In this document: one piece after another, positions 16,929 to 24,261 of the stretch
How positions within the stretch are numbered: position 1 is the stretch's first letter
Layout of the letters: each line of letters opens with the position of its first letter
Source: Candidatus Gastranaerophilales bacterium
GTDB taxonomy: Bacteria; Cyanobacteriota; Vampirovibrionia; Gastranaerophilales; Gastranaerophilaceae
Reading direction: 5' to 3'
Assembly: GCA_944325835.1 (NCBI GenBank)
Contig: CALVBO010000011.1
Location: 1-45,203 of the forward strand
Length of the DNA: 45,203 bases
The notes under the pieces: model-generated
What the model was told of the DNA's origin: nothing
Databases searched by the model: none
Seen by the model: the letters and a program-made list of their open reading frames with translations, nothing else
Translations under genes and position numbers: made by a program

Positions 16929-17001
16929 GCGGACGTAGCTCAGTTGGTAGAGTATCTGCCTTCCAAGCAGACTGTCGCGAGTTCGAGTCTCGTCGTCCGC
17001 T
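16929..17001 (+). tRNA. tRNA-Gly (anticodon UCC)
   Basis: A complete 73-base cloverleaf: acceptor GCGGACG/CGTCCGC, D arm GCTC-AGTTGGTA-GAGT, anticodon arm TCTGC-CTTCCAA-GCAGA, T arm GCGAG-TTCGAGT-CTCGT. The anticodon TCC reads glycine. The discriminator is U and CCA is not encoded. A terminator follows at 17011. Confidence 0.96.
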
Positions 17002-17010
17002 AATTAAAAC

Positions 17011-17036
17011 CCGATGGAGATTTGCCATCGGTTTTT
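17011..17036 (+). terminator. Terminator after tRNA-Gly
   Basis: CCGATGG (17011-17017) pairs with CCATCGG (17025-17031) and runs into TTTTT; four A precede the left arm. It starts ten bases after the tRNA 3' end, so it also defines the end of the precursor. Confidence 0.85.
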
Positions 17037-17073
17037 AATTAATGTTATGGTGAACGCTGATTAAGGAGAGAAT

Positions 17074-17913
17074 ATGGAAGAAATTCTAATGACCGAGGAG
17101 TTTTCAAAAGTATTAAACAGTATTCCGTGGAAATCTATTTGTGAAATAGCCGTCAATCTTCTAGTTTTGATAATTTTATCAAAAATTATTGATCGGATTG
17201 TTGCGCGGAGTGCGGATAATTTGCTTAAAGCCGACAAGGTTCAGCTCGCAAAGATACTCCCGATGCTTGCCAGAATCTTGAAGATAATTATATTCTTTCT
17301 TGCCATTGCGGCGTTCTTCCAAAGTCACGGTTATTCAGTGAACTCTTTCCTTGCAGGTTTCGGAATTACCGGTTTGGCTGTCGGCTTTGCGGCAAAGGAA
17401 GCGATTTCTGATATTTTTGGGTCATTGTCTGTTGTTGCGGATAAGGTTTTCAGAATCGGCGATTACATAAGTGTCGGAACCGAAGAAGGAACGGTTGAAG
17501 ATATAAATTTCCGCTCTACACGACTCCGCAAGCTTGACGATACAATTATTGCTATTCCGAACAGAACGGTTGCTTCCTCCTCGATTACGAACTACTCACT
17601 TATCAGAAACCGTATGGTTGATGAAACTTTCGGGGTTGTTTACGGAACTTCAAACGAAAAACTTAACGAAGCGATTGAAATTATCCGCAACATTGCAATG
17701 AACGATGAAAATGTTCTGAACGGGTTTCAGGTATTTGTGCAAACTCTTAACAGCAGCTCTATTGACATAAGATTAATTGCCTACTTGAAAACCGGAAACC
17801 TTGCGGACGCGCGTAATATGAAAAGTGCGTTGCTGCTGAAAATTGTTGAAAAATTCCGTGAAGCAGGTATTGATTTTGCGTTCCCGTCAACTTCCGTTTA
17901 TATGGAAAATTAA
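17074..17913 (+). CDS. MscS-family small-conductance mechanosensitive channel
   Basis: Tension-gated channel that releases solutes on osmotic downshock. The 279 residues match core MscS size: two helices (about 20-44 and 62-83), the pore helix TM3 with alternating Gly/Ala (SFLAGFGITGLAVGFAAKEAISDIFG, about 90-115), then the beta domain (FRIGDYISVGTEEGTVEDINFRSTRLR) and the alpha/beta C-domain. AAGGAGAG precedes the ATG at 17074. rlmH follows two bases after the stop, so they are likely co-transcribed. Confidence 0.93.
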   Translation: MEEILMTEEFSKVLNSIPWKSICEIAVNLLVLIILSKIIDRIVARSADNLLKADKVQLAKILPMLARILKIIIFFLAIAAFFQSHGYSVNSFLAGFGITGLAVGFAAKEAISDIFGSLSVVADKVFRIGDYISVGTEEGTVEDINFRSTRLRKLDDTIIAIPNRTVASSSITNYSLIRNRMVDETFGVVYGTSNEKLNEAIEIIRNIAMNDENVLNGFQVFVQTLNSSSIDIRLIAYLKTGNLADARNMKSALLLKIVEKFREAGIDFAFPSTSVYMEN

Positions 17914-17915
17914 GC

Positions 17916-18386
17916 ATGAATATAAAAATTATAGCGTTGGGCAAAATCAAAGAGAAATTTTTGAAAGAGGGCGTTGATGAATTTTTAAAACGCCTGACGC
18001 CCTATTCTTCCGTTGAAATTGTTGAATTGACGCCGGTTGAGATTAGAGATGAAAACTTAACTGAAAAGGCTCTGGATGAAGAGGGTGAAAAAATTTTGTC
18101 ATTGATAAAAGCTTCATCATTTGTCATTACGCTGGAAATCGGCGGAAAAATGTTTTCCTCGGAAGAGTTTGCCGGAAAAATCGCCGGACTTATCAATGAA
18201 GGGGTTTCGGAATTGGTTTTTGTAATAGGTTCATCCTGCGGGCTTTCCGGAAAGGTTTCCGCGCGTGCTGATTTGAGGATGAGTATGTCTAAGATGACGT
18301 TTTTGCACCAGTTTGCGCGTTTGATACTGGTGGAGCAGATATACCGCGCATTCAAAATTATGAAAAACGAGAAATATCATAAGTAA
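17916..18386 (+). CDS. rlmH: 23S rRNA pseudouridine-1915 N3-methyltransferase RlmH
   Basis: SPOUT methyltransferase acting on helix 69 of assembled 70S ribosomes. The 156 residues are full length. They contain the knot motifs LVFVIGSSCGLS and the C-terminal LRMSMSKMTFLHQFARLILVEQIYRAFKIMKNEKYHK, which is diagnostic. The usual FVIGGAxG is here FVIGSSCG. The promoter of pilin copy 1 begins four bases after the stop codon. Confidence 0.95.
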   Translation: MNIKIIALGKIKEKFLKEGVDEFLKRLTPYSSVEIVELTPVEIRDENLTEKALDEEGEKILSLIKASSFVITLEIGGKMFSSEEFAGKIAGLINEGVSELVFVIGSSCGLSGKVSARADLRMSMSKMTFLHQFARLILVEQIYRAFKIMKNEKYHK

Positions 18387-18389
18387 GTC

Positions 18390-18418
18390 TTGACGAAACG
18401 TAGAACATGGTACATAAT
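18390..18418 (+). promoter_or_regulatory. Promoter of pilin-like gene copy 1
   Basis: TTGACG (18390-18395), a 17-base spacer, CATAAT (18413-18418). Copies 3 (29148) and 4 (33736) have the same -10, CATAAT, at the same spacing, and all four share TTGAC(G/T). It begins immediately after rlmH. Confidence 0.85.
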
Positions 18419-18690
18419 AAAAGAGGCAATAAGTCAATAAGAGAATAAGGCAAAGAGTCGTTATTGTCGAAAGGACGAGAAAAGTTAATAAGTTAATAGG
18501 TTAAAAAGTTAATAAGGAATATGACCGAATGTAAGAGAAATAAACCCGGATAAAATTTCATAATCCTAATTAACTAATTAACAAGCTAAAGTAGGTTGGG
18601 CTTGCCAGCCCAACACAAAACAAAGAAAGGACCGGCGGTCAAGCCGGTATTATAATAAGCCAAAGGCGAGAAGCCAGAAAGGATAGAGAA
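18419..18690 (+). other. Long 5' leader of pilin-like copy 1
   Basis: About 270 bases between promoter and start, against 25-85 in the other copies. It holds repeated GTTAATA-type strings (about 18485-18520), a GTTGGGCT-TGCC-AGCCCAAC hairpin (18595-18614) and an ACCGGC...GCCGGT hairpin (18631-18648), then AGAAAGGATAGA before the ATG, a ribosome-site context shared by the other copies. No gene seen. Confidence 0.5.
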
Positions 18691-20106
18691 ATGAAAAAAC
18701 AGAGAAGTGTAAAGATTATGACGGGGGGGGGGGGGCCGGCTGAGCCGGTTCTACAATTGGAACCGCGCGGTTGGACCACGAGAAAACCATATTGTCATGC
18801 TGAACTTGATTCAGCATCTATCCAGCATTGCGTGCTATCGGTAACGTTGGCCAGATTCCGAAACAAGTTCGGAATGACAGTAAAGAATATTTCGTCATTG
18901 CGAGCCGACGAATGTCGGCGTGGCAATCCGCCGGCGGTCGAGCCGGTTCCTAGTTGGTTGGTCGTTAAAAAGTCATGTTCAACCTCTCATGGACGTGCCT
19001 CAGGCACCTGGATCACCACGTCGCCTTCGGCTCCTCGTGATGACCGAGGTGTGTTGGCGCGTGCTGGTTTCACCATGGCAGCCCGGCTGAGCCGCTCGAC
19101 TGAGTCGAGAGCCATAAAGGGGTTATGGGCTTGCGGACAACGAATAGCCTTTACCATGGCCGAAATATTACTTTCCCTGACGATAATCGGCGTGGTGGCA
19201 GCGATAACGCTTCCGTCACTTACAGGAAATATTAATGAGCGTACGTGGAACACTCAGCGTAAAGCCTTGTATGCCAGAATGAGTCAGGCAATCGCGCTTA
19301 TGCCGGCGTTGAACGGCTATGGTACATTGACCGAAGGCGACAGTTCGACTTCCGCTGAGGATACAGCCGCAGAAACCTTTGTCACAGCAGGTTTAGCAAA
19401 GGTTCTTAAAATCAATAATATCTGTGATAGCGAACACTTAGAAGATTGCGGTATCGCAGATAATATCGTCACGTTGAAAGGTAATACTCTTTCTAATTTT
19501 ACTACAAGTTATAATACTCTTGTTGACTTTAATAGTATGTTTGCCGGCTCGTATTCTATCAGCGGGGTTACATATACATACTCGCAACTTAATACAAAAG
19601 CAGCGGCTTTTGAAACTCAAAATGGTGAGAGTATAGTTGTTTACTATAATCCAAATTGCGTCGGGGATATGGGTGAAACCGAAAGATATTTTATCCAACC
19701 GAAAATGTGTGCGAATTTTGTGTACGATTTGAATGCTTCTAAAGGCCCAAATACTGTGGGTAAGGATATTGGTTTCCTGACGGTTATGTATCCTTCTGAT
19801 TCGGTTGTTGTAGCACCGGTACCTCTTGTTTCTGCGTATGGTTATAATTTAAAATATGAAGAGGCCTCTCAAAAGTGCCGTGCTCTTGACAGTGAAAGCC
19901 GGCTGCCAAACAGAGAAGAAATTGTTGCCATGTTTGTTAACAGAAATTTGCTCTACGGCACAGAACGCACCGGAACATACTGGACTACCAGCAGTTTTGT
20001 ATCTAATTCAGGTATTTTAATGTGGGGATTGAATTTCAACATAGGACATCTATTCCCGTGCGGTAAGAATGCTACGAGCAACTATTACTGGTGCATAAAA
20101 CGTTAA
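18691..20106 (+). CDS. Type IV prepilin-like protein, copy 1 (in frame through G13, phase ON)
   Basis: 471 residues. A basic start (MKKQRSVKIMT) runs through the G13 tract (GGGG) into an unusually long leader of about 140 residues, partly encoded by palindromic repeats. Then comes the class III prepilin motif A|FTMAEILLSLTIIGVVAAITLP, with Glu at +5 after the likely cleavage point. Ala replaces the usual Gly at -1. The conserved block to about residue 210 is shared with the other copies. The C-terminal part carries MCANFVYDLN and KGPNTVGKDIGF motifs, then CRALDSESRLPNREE...YWTTSS...CIKR, a pattern like DUF1566/Lcl C-type-lectin-fold domains. Probably a surface pilin or adhesin; its function is inferred. 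Confidence 0.8.
   Translation: MKKQRSVKIMTGGGGPAEPVLQLEPRGWTTRKPYCHAELDSASIQHCVLSVTLARFRNKFGMTVKNISSLRADECRRGNPPAVEPVPSWLVVKKSCSTSHGRASGTWITTSPSAPRDDRGVLARAGFTMAARLSRSTESRAIKGLWACGQRIAFTMAEILLSLTIIGVVAAITLPSLTGNINERTWNTQRKALYARMSQAIALMPALNGYGTLTEGDSSTSAEDTAAETFVTAGLAKVLKINNICDSEHLEDCGIADNIVTLKGNTLSNFTTSYNTLVDFNSMFAGSYSISGVTYTYSQLNTKAAAFETQNGESIVVYYNPNCVGDMGETERYFIQPKMCANFVYDLNASKGPNTVGKDIGFLTVMYPSDSVVVAPVPLVSAYGYNLKYEEASQKCRALDSESRLPNREEIVAMFVNRNLLYGTERTGTYWTTSSFVSNSGILMWGLNFNIGHLFPCGKNATSNYYWCIKR
18723..18735 (+). repeat. Poly-G tract, 13 G (copy 1)
   Basis: Thirteen G starting at the third base of codon 11 (ACG). At this length the frame is continuous from the ATG at 18691 to the pilin domain. 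A change of one or two G would bring in stop codons and silence the gene. Confidence 0.9.
18793..18879. repeat. Composite dispersed repeat inside pilin copy 1 leader
   Basis: Begins TGTCATGCTGAACTTGATTC and ends CAAGTTCGGAATGACA: two inverted hairpin units as at 7338 and 33885. Here it is read in frame as protein (CHAELDSASIQHCVLSVTLARFRNKFGMT). Ending in a coding segment upstream of the pilin cleavage site, it would be removed with the leader. Confidence 0.85.
18894..18929. repeat. Second dispersed repeat (GTCATTGCGAG...GTGGCAATCC)
   Basis: GTCATTGCGAG and CGTGGCAATCC ends flank a short CCGAC/GTCGG hairpin. The same ends occur at 33980-34014, also about 10-20 bases after the composite repeat. 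Translated in frame as SSLRADECRRGNPP. Confidence 0.8.
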
Positions 20107-20124
20107 CATTCCTTAAAAGTCTGC

Positions 20125-20153
20125 TTGACAAGAAATTTTATCTTTGCAATAAT
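20125..20153 (+). promoter_or_regulatory. Promoter of rplU-rpmA
   Basis: TTGACA (20125-20130), a 17-base spacer and AATAAT (20148-20153). The 130-base leader that follows holds GGGGCAACTCGTGCC and CGGAA-ACT-TTCCG hairpins before an AAAGGA site, possibly for ribosomal protein feedback. It starts 18 bases after the stop of pilin copy 1. Confidence 0.8.
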
Positions 20154-20284
20154 CATAATAGTGTATTAGGGGCAACTCGTGCCTAAAAATTCTAAATGCC
20201 GAAATAGTTTATTAATCGGAAACTTCCGGTTATGGCTCAAGACACAAAAGAATTACGAGACCCAAAGCGAAAGGAAATATAAAT

Positions 20285-20635
20285 ATGTACGCAATAGTAG
20301 AAACCGGCGGAAAACAATATCAAGTTGAAGAAGGTCGTTATTTAGACGTTGAATTGCTTGATGGCGAAAAAGATTCAAAAGTAGTTTTTGATAAAGTCGT
20401 AATGGTAGTTAACGGCAAAAAATCTAAAGTAGGTCAGCCTTATGTTACAGGTGCCTGCGCTGAAGGTACTATCATGCTTCACGACAGAGCTAAGAAAATT
20501 ATCGTATTTAAACAAAGACCTAAAAAAGGTTATAGAAAAAAACAAGGCCACAGACAAGGCTTTACAAGAGTTATGATTAACAAAATCAGAACTTCTGCTC
20601 AAAAGAAAGCTGATGAAGCAGCATCAGAAGAATAA
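20285..20635 (+). CDS. rplU: 50S ribosomal protein L21
   Basis: Large-subunit protein binding 23S rRNA. The 116 residues begin MYAIVETGGKQYQVEEGRYLDVE and include KIIVFKQRPKKGYRKKQGHRQGFTRV, the family signature. The C-terminal tail is extended and charged (KKADEAASEE). It lies in the standard pair with rpmA, 32 bases apart. Confidence 0.97.
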   Translation: MYAIVETGGKQYQVEEGRYLDVELLDGEKDSKVVFDKVVMVVNGKKSKVGQPYVTGACAEGTIMLHDRAKKIIVFKQRPKKGYRKKQGHRQGFTRVMINKIRTSAQKKADEAASEE

Positions 20636-20667
20636 TAATTAACTGAAATAAAATAGGAGATATAACA

Positions 20668-20925
20668 ATGGCACATAAGAAAGGTATGGGATCCACCCGT
20701 AACGGCCGCGACTCCGAAGCGAAACGTTTAGGCGTTAAAAAATTCGGCGGCGAAACTGTTAAAGCCGGAAATATTATTGTCCGCCAGAGAGGAACTAAAT
20801 TCCACCCTGGTAACAACGTCGGCATTGGCAGTGATGATACTTTATTTGCTTTGATTGACGGCACAGTCAAATTTGAAGCATATAGACGTGATAGAAGACA
20901 AGTTAGCGTTTATGCAGCTGGCTAG
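20668..20925 (+). CDS. rpmA: 50S ribosomal protein L27
   Basis: L27 reaches into the peptidyl-transferase centre with its N-terminus. The 85 residues begin [28 protein letters not shown]. There is no Firmicutes-type N-terminal extension requiring protease removal. AGGAGA site before the ATG; a terminator follows. Confidence 0.97.
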   Translation: MAHKKGMGSTRNGRDSEAKRLGVKKFGGETVKAGNIIVRQRGTKFHPGNNVGIGSDDTLFALIDGTVKFEAYRRDRRQVSVYAAG

Positions 20926-20956
20926 TTTATTTGAAGTTTTAAATTAGTAATTGTAG

Positions 20957-20985
20957 AGAGCGCCCCACCATAAGCGCTCTTTTTT
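20957..20985 (+). terminator. Terminator after rpmA
   Basis: AGAGCGC (20957-20963) pairs with GCGCTCT (20974-20980), followed by T tract to 20985. A further GC-rich inverted segment (CCGGCCATGTG...CACATGG...GGCCGG, about 20995-21033) follows before gmk. Confidence 0.88.
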
Positions 20986-21087
20986 ACGGCCTGCCGGCCA
21001 TGTGGTCAATGCACACATGGGCAAGGCCGGCCGGTGTAGAAAAATGCCTCAAGTGGCGTCGAAATTAGGGAATAAGGAAAAATATTT

Positions 21088-21786
21088 ATGCAGATAAACT
21101 CAATAGGTAGAGATTTGGATTGTAGAAGAAAAGGTCTGAATTCTAACAATGCCCGAAATGTTGAATTCGGTACAATTATGAAGAATAATCTTACGAAACT
21201 CCTTGATGTAGGAGAAAACGGGATTAAAGATAAATTTGTTTGTGTGGTGTCAGGGCCGTCAGGCGTCGGTAAAGACAGTATTTTGAACGGTTTTGATAAA
21301 AAATACGGGTTTTTCTCGCGTGTTGTTACCTGCACAACCAGAAAACCAAGACCGGGAGAAGTCGACGGCGTTAGCTATCATTTTCTTAAACCGGAAGAGT
21401 TTAAAAAAGGGATTGAAAATGATGAATTCTTAGAATACGTAAATGTTTATGCAGATAAATTTTACGGAACCAGAAAAAAAGATGTTGATGATGCTTTGGC
21501 AACAGGCAAAAATGTTGTTATGGCGCTAGATGTTGACGGCGCAATGATGGTTAAGAAAAAACGTCCGGAATCACTGTTACTTTTCTTTGAACCGCCGTCA
21601 ATGACAGAACTGGCTTCCCGTCTTGTAAAACGCGGTACCGAAACTCTTGACGCGATTAAAGAGCGTTTGGATAAAGCCAGTTATGAATTAGGCTTTAAAG
21701 ATAAGTACGATGTCATCATTAGAAATGATAATTTATCAGAATCTGTTGAAGAAATGGCAGAAGTGTTCCACGCGAAAAAAAAGTAA
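21088..21786 (+). CDS. gmk: Guanylate kinase
   Basis: Phosphorylates GMP to GDP with ATP. The P-loop SGPSGVGKDS lies near residue 55, with TCTTRKPRPGEVDGVSYHF and the GMP-binding/lid region ALDVDGAMMVKK following. At 232 residues it is about 30 longer than most, because of an N-terminal extension (MQINSIGRDLDCRRK...). AAGGAAAAA precedes this ATG, while the internal ATG at 21178 has no ribosome site, so the long form is preferred. Confidence 0.93.
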   Translation: MQINSIGRDLDCRRKGLNSNNARNVEFGTIMKNNLTKLLDVGENGIKDKFVCVVSGPSGVGKDSILNGFDKKYGFFSRVVTCTTRKPRPGEVDGVSYHFLKPEEFKKGIENDEFLEYVNVYADKFYGTRKKDVDDALATGKNVVMALDVDGAMMVKKKRPESLLLFFEPPSMTELASRLVKRGTETLDAIKERLDKASYELGFKDKYDVIIRNDNLSESVEEMAEVFHAKKK

Positions 21787-21800
21787 TTTTATAAATTTTG

Positions 21801-21809
21801 TGCTACAAT
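21801..21809 (+). promoter_or_regulatory. Extended -10 box directly before smpB
   Basis: TGC-TACAAT (21801-21809) is an extended -10 element whose last base lies 7 nt before the smpB ATG. No ribosome site lies between. Transcription would therefore start at or next to the ATG, giving a leaderless mRNA. No clear -35 is visible. Confidence 0.6.
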
Positions 21810-21816
21810 TCTTTTT

Positions 21817-22266
21817 ATGGAAAGAAAGATTGTAACAACAAACAGAAAAGCATTCCACGATTATATTGTTTTTGAAAAATACGTGGCCGGAATTGTGCTA
21901 TCCGGAACCGAGATTAAGTCTATCAGACAAAATCTGGTAAACTTGAAAGATAGCTTTTGCAGTTTTGTTGATAATGAATTATTCCTTTATAAATGTCATA
22001 TTTCGCCCTATGAACACGGAAACCGTTATAATCACGAGCCGGAAAGACTCAGAAAATTATTGCTGACTAAAAAGGAATTATTAAAAATTTCGCAAAAAGT
22101 GAAAAAAGAAGGTTATACGATTGTACCTCTGGAGATGTTTTTTATTCAGGGGCTTGCAAAACTGGAAATTGCTCTGGTTAAAGGGAAAAAATTATACGAT
22201 AAGCGCGAGGATTTAACGAAAAAGGATCAAAAGCGCGAAATGGAGCGGGCGGGTAAAATTCGCTAA
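21817..22266 (+). CDS. smpB: SsrA-binding protein SmpB
   Basis: Partner of tmRNA in rescue of stalled ribosomes. The 149 residues are full length: TTNRKAFHDYIVFEKYVAGIVLSGTEIKSIR at the N-terminus, HISPYEHGNRYNHEPERLRKLLL in the middle, and the C-terminal tail KGKKLYDKREDLTKKDQKRE that mimics mRNA decoding. No Shine-Dalgarno is present; a -10 box sits just upstream. The ssrA gene itself is not in the window. Confidence 0.96.
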   Translation: MERKIVTTNRKAFHDYIVFEKYVAGIVLSGTEIKSIRQNLVNLKDSFCSFVDNELFLYKCHISPYEHGNRYNHEPERLRKLLLTKKELLKISQKVKKEGYTIVPLEMFFIQGLAKLEIALVKGKKLYDKREDLTKKDQKREMERAGKIR

Positions 22267-22284
22267 AAATAAAGGAGCCTTGTT

Positions 22285-23166
22285 ATGCGGGTTGTTTTAG
22301 TCGGAAAAGGTCAGATGTTATGCGCACTTATTGAAGGATGCAGGGCATGCCGCGGTGTCGAAATCGCCGGAGTTTTCCGCTATGAAAACCTTATTATGCC
22401 CGAATGGCGTTTGAGGCTTTCGGATTTTTTTAAACCTTCCGTTGAAAACACGCTTATAAAAAAATATAAGTTGAAGGATTTGCGCTTCTCCTCTGTTAAT
22501 TCTAAAGAATTCCGTCAGTTTTTGCTGGAGAATAATATTGATTTAATGCTTGTCGGAACATGGCGTGAAAAGATTAAACGTGAAATCTTTGAGGTGCCGA
22601 AACTTGCATCAGTTAACGTTCATCCCTCACTTTTGCCAAAATACCGGGGGCCAAATCCTTATTTGCAGGTCATAAAAAATCGGGAAAATTTTTCGGGATT
22701 TACGTTTCATCTGATTGATGAAAAATTTGATAACGGTGCAATTCTTTATCAAAAAAGGATTGATATTTTGCCCTACTATACATCAAAAGAACTGCGTGAC
22801 AGAACCGTTTTTGAGGTAAGAGAGGCGCTGCCGGAATTCCTTGTTGCGCTTGATAAAGGTGAAATTATACCGGTGGAGCAAAGTGAGGCGTTAGCGACTT
22901 ATTTTCCGAACATTGAGGAAGATGAAATGATGCTTGATTTTGAGCGTGAAAGTGCCGTTGAGATTATGGCCAGGGTTAAGGCGCTATATCCGTGGCTTCC
23001 GTGTTACGTGACAATCGGCAAGGAGTTTTACATTCCAAATCCTTATGAAATGGAGATTATAAAGGAGTGCCCGAAGGGGATAAGATTGGAAGGTGATACG
23101 ATTACAGCAGGTTGTCGCTGCGGCTATGGGCTTGTAATGCGTAAGGTTAAAAAGTATCGGTCTTGA
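22285..23166 (+). CDS. Formyltransferase-family protein (Fmt-like)
   Basis: The 293 residues combine a formyl-transferase N-domain with an Fmt_C-like domain (ATYFPNIEEDEMMLDFERESAVEIMARVKAL). Catalytic features are visible: Asn and His in SVNVHPSLLPKYRGPNPY and the Asp in HLIDEKFDNGAILY. Typical Fmt has SLLPRWRGAAP; the different loop (SLLPKYRGPNPY) suggests either a divergent methionyl-tRNA formyltransferase or a paralogue with another acceptor, as in sugar formyltransferases. AAAGGAG precedes the ATG. The promoter of pilin copy 2 overlaps its stop codon. Confidence 0.82.
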   Translation: MRVVLVGKGQMLCALIEGCRACRGVEIAGVFRYENLIMPEWRLRLSDFFKPSVENTLIKKYKLKDLRFSSVNSKEFRQFLLENNIDLMLVGTWREKIKREIFEVPKLASVNVHPSLLPKYRGPNPYLQVIKNRENFSGFTFHLIDEKFDNGAILYQKRIDILPYYTSKELRDRTVFEVREALPEFLVALDKGEIIPVEQSEALATYFPNIEEDEMMLDFERESAVEIMARVKALYPWLPCYVTIGKEFYIPNPYEMEIIKECPKGIRLEGDTITAGCRCGYGLVMRKVKKYRS

Positions 23167-23191
23167 CTAACGTTAAAACATGGTTTAAACT
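23163..23191 (+). promoter_or_regulatory. Promoter of pilin-like gene copy 2
   Basis: TTGACT (23163-23168) overlaps the formyltransferase stop; a 17-base spacer is followed by TAAACT (23186-23191). It is the weakest -10 of the four copies. The start codon is only 25 bases further on. Confidence 0.7.
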
Positions 23192-23216
23192 ATATTCAGA
23201 AAGAAAGGATAGAAAA

Positions 23217-24261
23217 ATGAAAGAAATTAAAAGTGTAAACATTTTATCAGGGGGGGGGGGGGAGCCCCTTAACAGTTAAATCAAGCGAACCCGCAAGCGC
23301 ACCAGGCAAAAGTGGAAACTGCTCCGCCTGCGGTTTTACAATGGCAGAAATCCTATTATCGCTCACGATAATAGGCGTAGTAGCGGCTATAACGTTGCCG
23401 AGCTTGACGGGAAACATTAACGAGCGCACCTGGAACACGCAAAGAAAAGCACTTTATGCCCGCTTTAGTCAGGCAATTGCCCTGATGCCGGCACTTAATG
23501 GTTATTCCGGTACTGAAACTTTTGTAACTGAAGGTCTGGCAAAAGTTCTTAAAATTAACAATATTTGTGATTCGGAGCATTTGAAGGATTGCGGTATTGC
23601 TTCCAAATGGACAGACTTTAGCGGTTCTAATATTTCATCTATTCCTAATACTTTGTATACTTTAAACAGTGCTTTTGATTATTCCAGTACTTTTGTAGAT
23701 GCTGCCGGTAATTCATATTCACACTCAGTTAAGGTTCCGGACACAGATGCTGCAGCTTTTGAAACAGTAAACGGTGAAAGTATTATTGTATATTATAATC
23801 CTCAATGTACATCTGATCTTTCAATTCAACTGGGTGGAACGACTAATTATGTACAAAAATCAATGTGTGCAAATTTTATCTATGATTTAAACGGCAATAA
23901 AGGACCAAATACTATTGGTAAAGATATTGGTTTTATTACTGCGATGTATCCTTCTGATTCAAATGTTGTTGCCGTTTCGCCATTGGGTAGTCTGTCTGAT
24001 GTAACAGGCAACCATAGTGCGGCAAGTGGTCTATGTCGGATACAATATGGTGATAGCAGTAGAGCTCCGAATTATGATGAAGGGGCTTCTATATTTATTA
24101 ATAAAAAATTTATTGGTATCAAAAATTCAAATACAATCTGGACGACGACAACTTGCGCGCCGAATAAGGCCTGGCGAATAAACATTTTGATAGGGTACCG
24201 TAACTGCTTTGAAACGGGTGATGAGCGTATGCAGTTCTACTGTATTCGGCGATCTGACTAA
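23217..24261 (+). CDS. Type IV prepilin-like protein, copy 2 (out of frame at G13, phase OFF)
   Basis: With 13 G the ATG at 23217 (after GAAAGGATAG) is read as MKEIKSVNILSGGGGEPLNS and stops at 23277-23279. With 12 (or 15) G the frame would run on, giving about 347 residues. The leader then reads SPLTVKSSEPASAPGKSGNCSACG and the mature part begins G|FTMAEILLSLTIIGVVAAITLP, with the proper Gly at -1. This is the shortest leader, without dispersed repeats. The internal ATG at 23341 has no ribosome site. The C-terminal block has NGESIIVYYNPQC, KGPNTIGKDIGF and a final WTTTTC...CIRR lectin-like motif. Its stop overlaps the priA stop by 3 bases. Confidence 0.78.
23250..23262 (+). repeat. Poly-G tract, 13 G (copy 2)
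   Basis: Begins right after codon TCA. At 13 G the leader frame and the pilin frame differ by one base; deletion of one G or gain of two restores them. No stop lies in the pilin frame between the tract and the pilin domain. Confidence 0.9.

Noticed and set aside
23341-24261. Pilin copies starting at the internal ATG in FTM-AE
   Set aside because: No ribosome site precedes that ATG in any copy (context TTTACCATGG or TTTACAATGG), and starting there would remove the Phe at +1 and the cleavage site.
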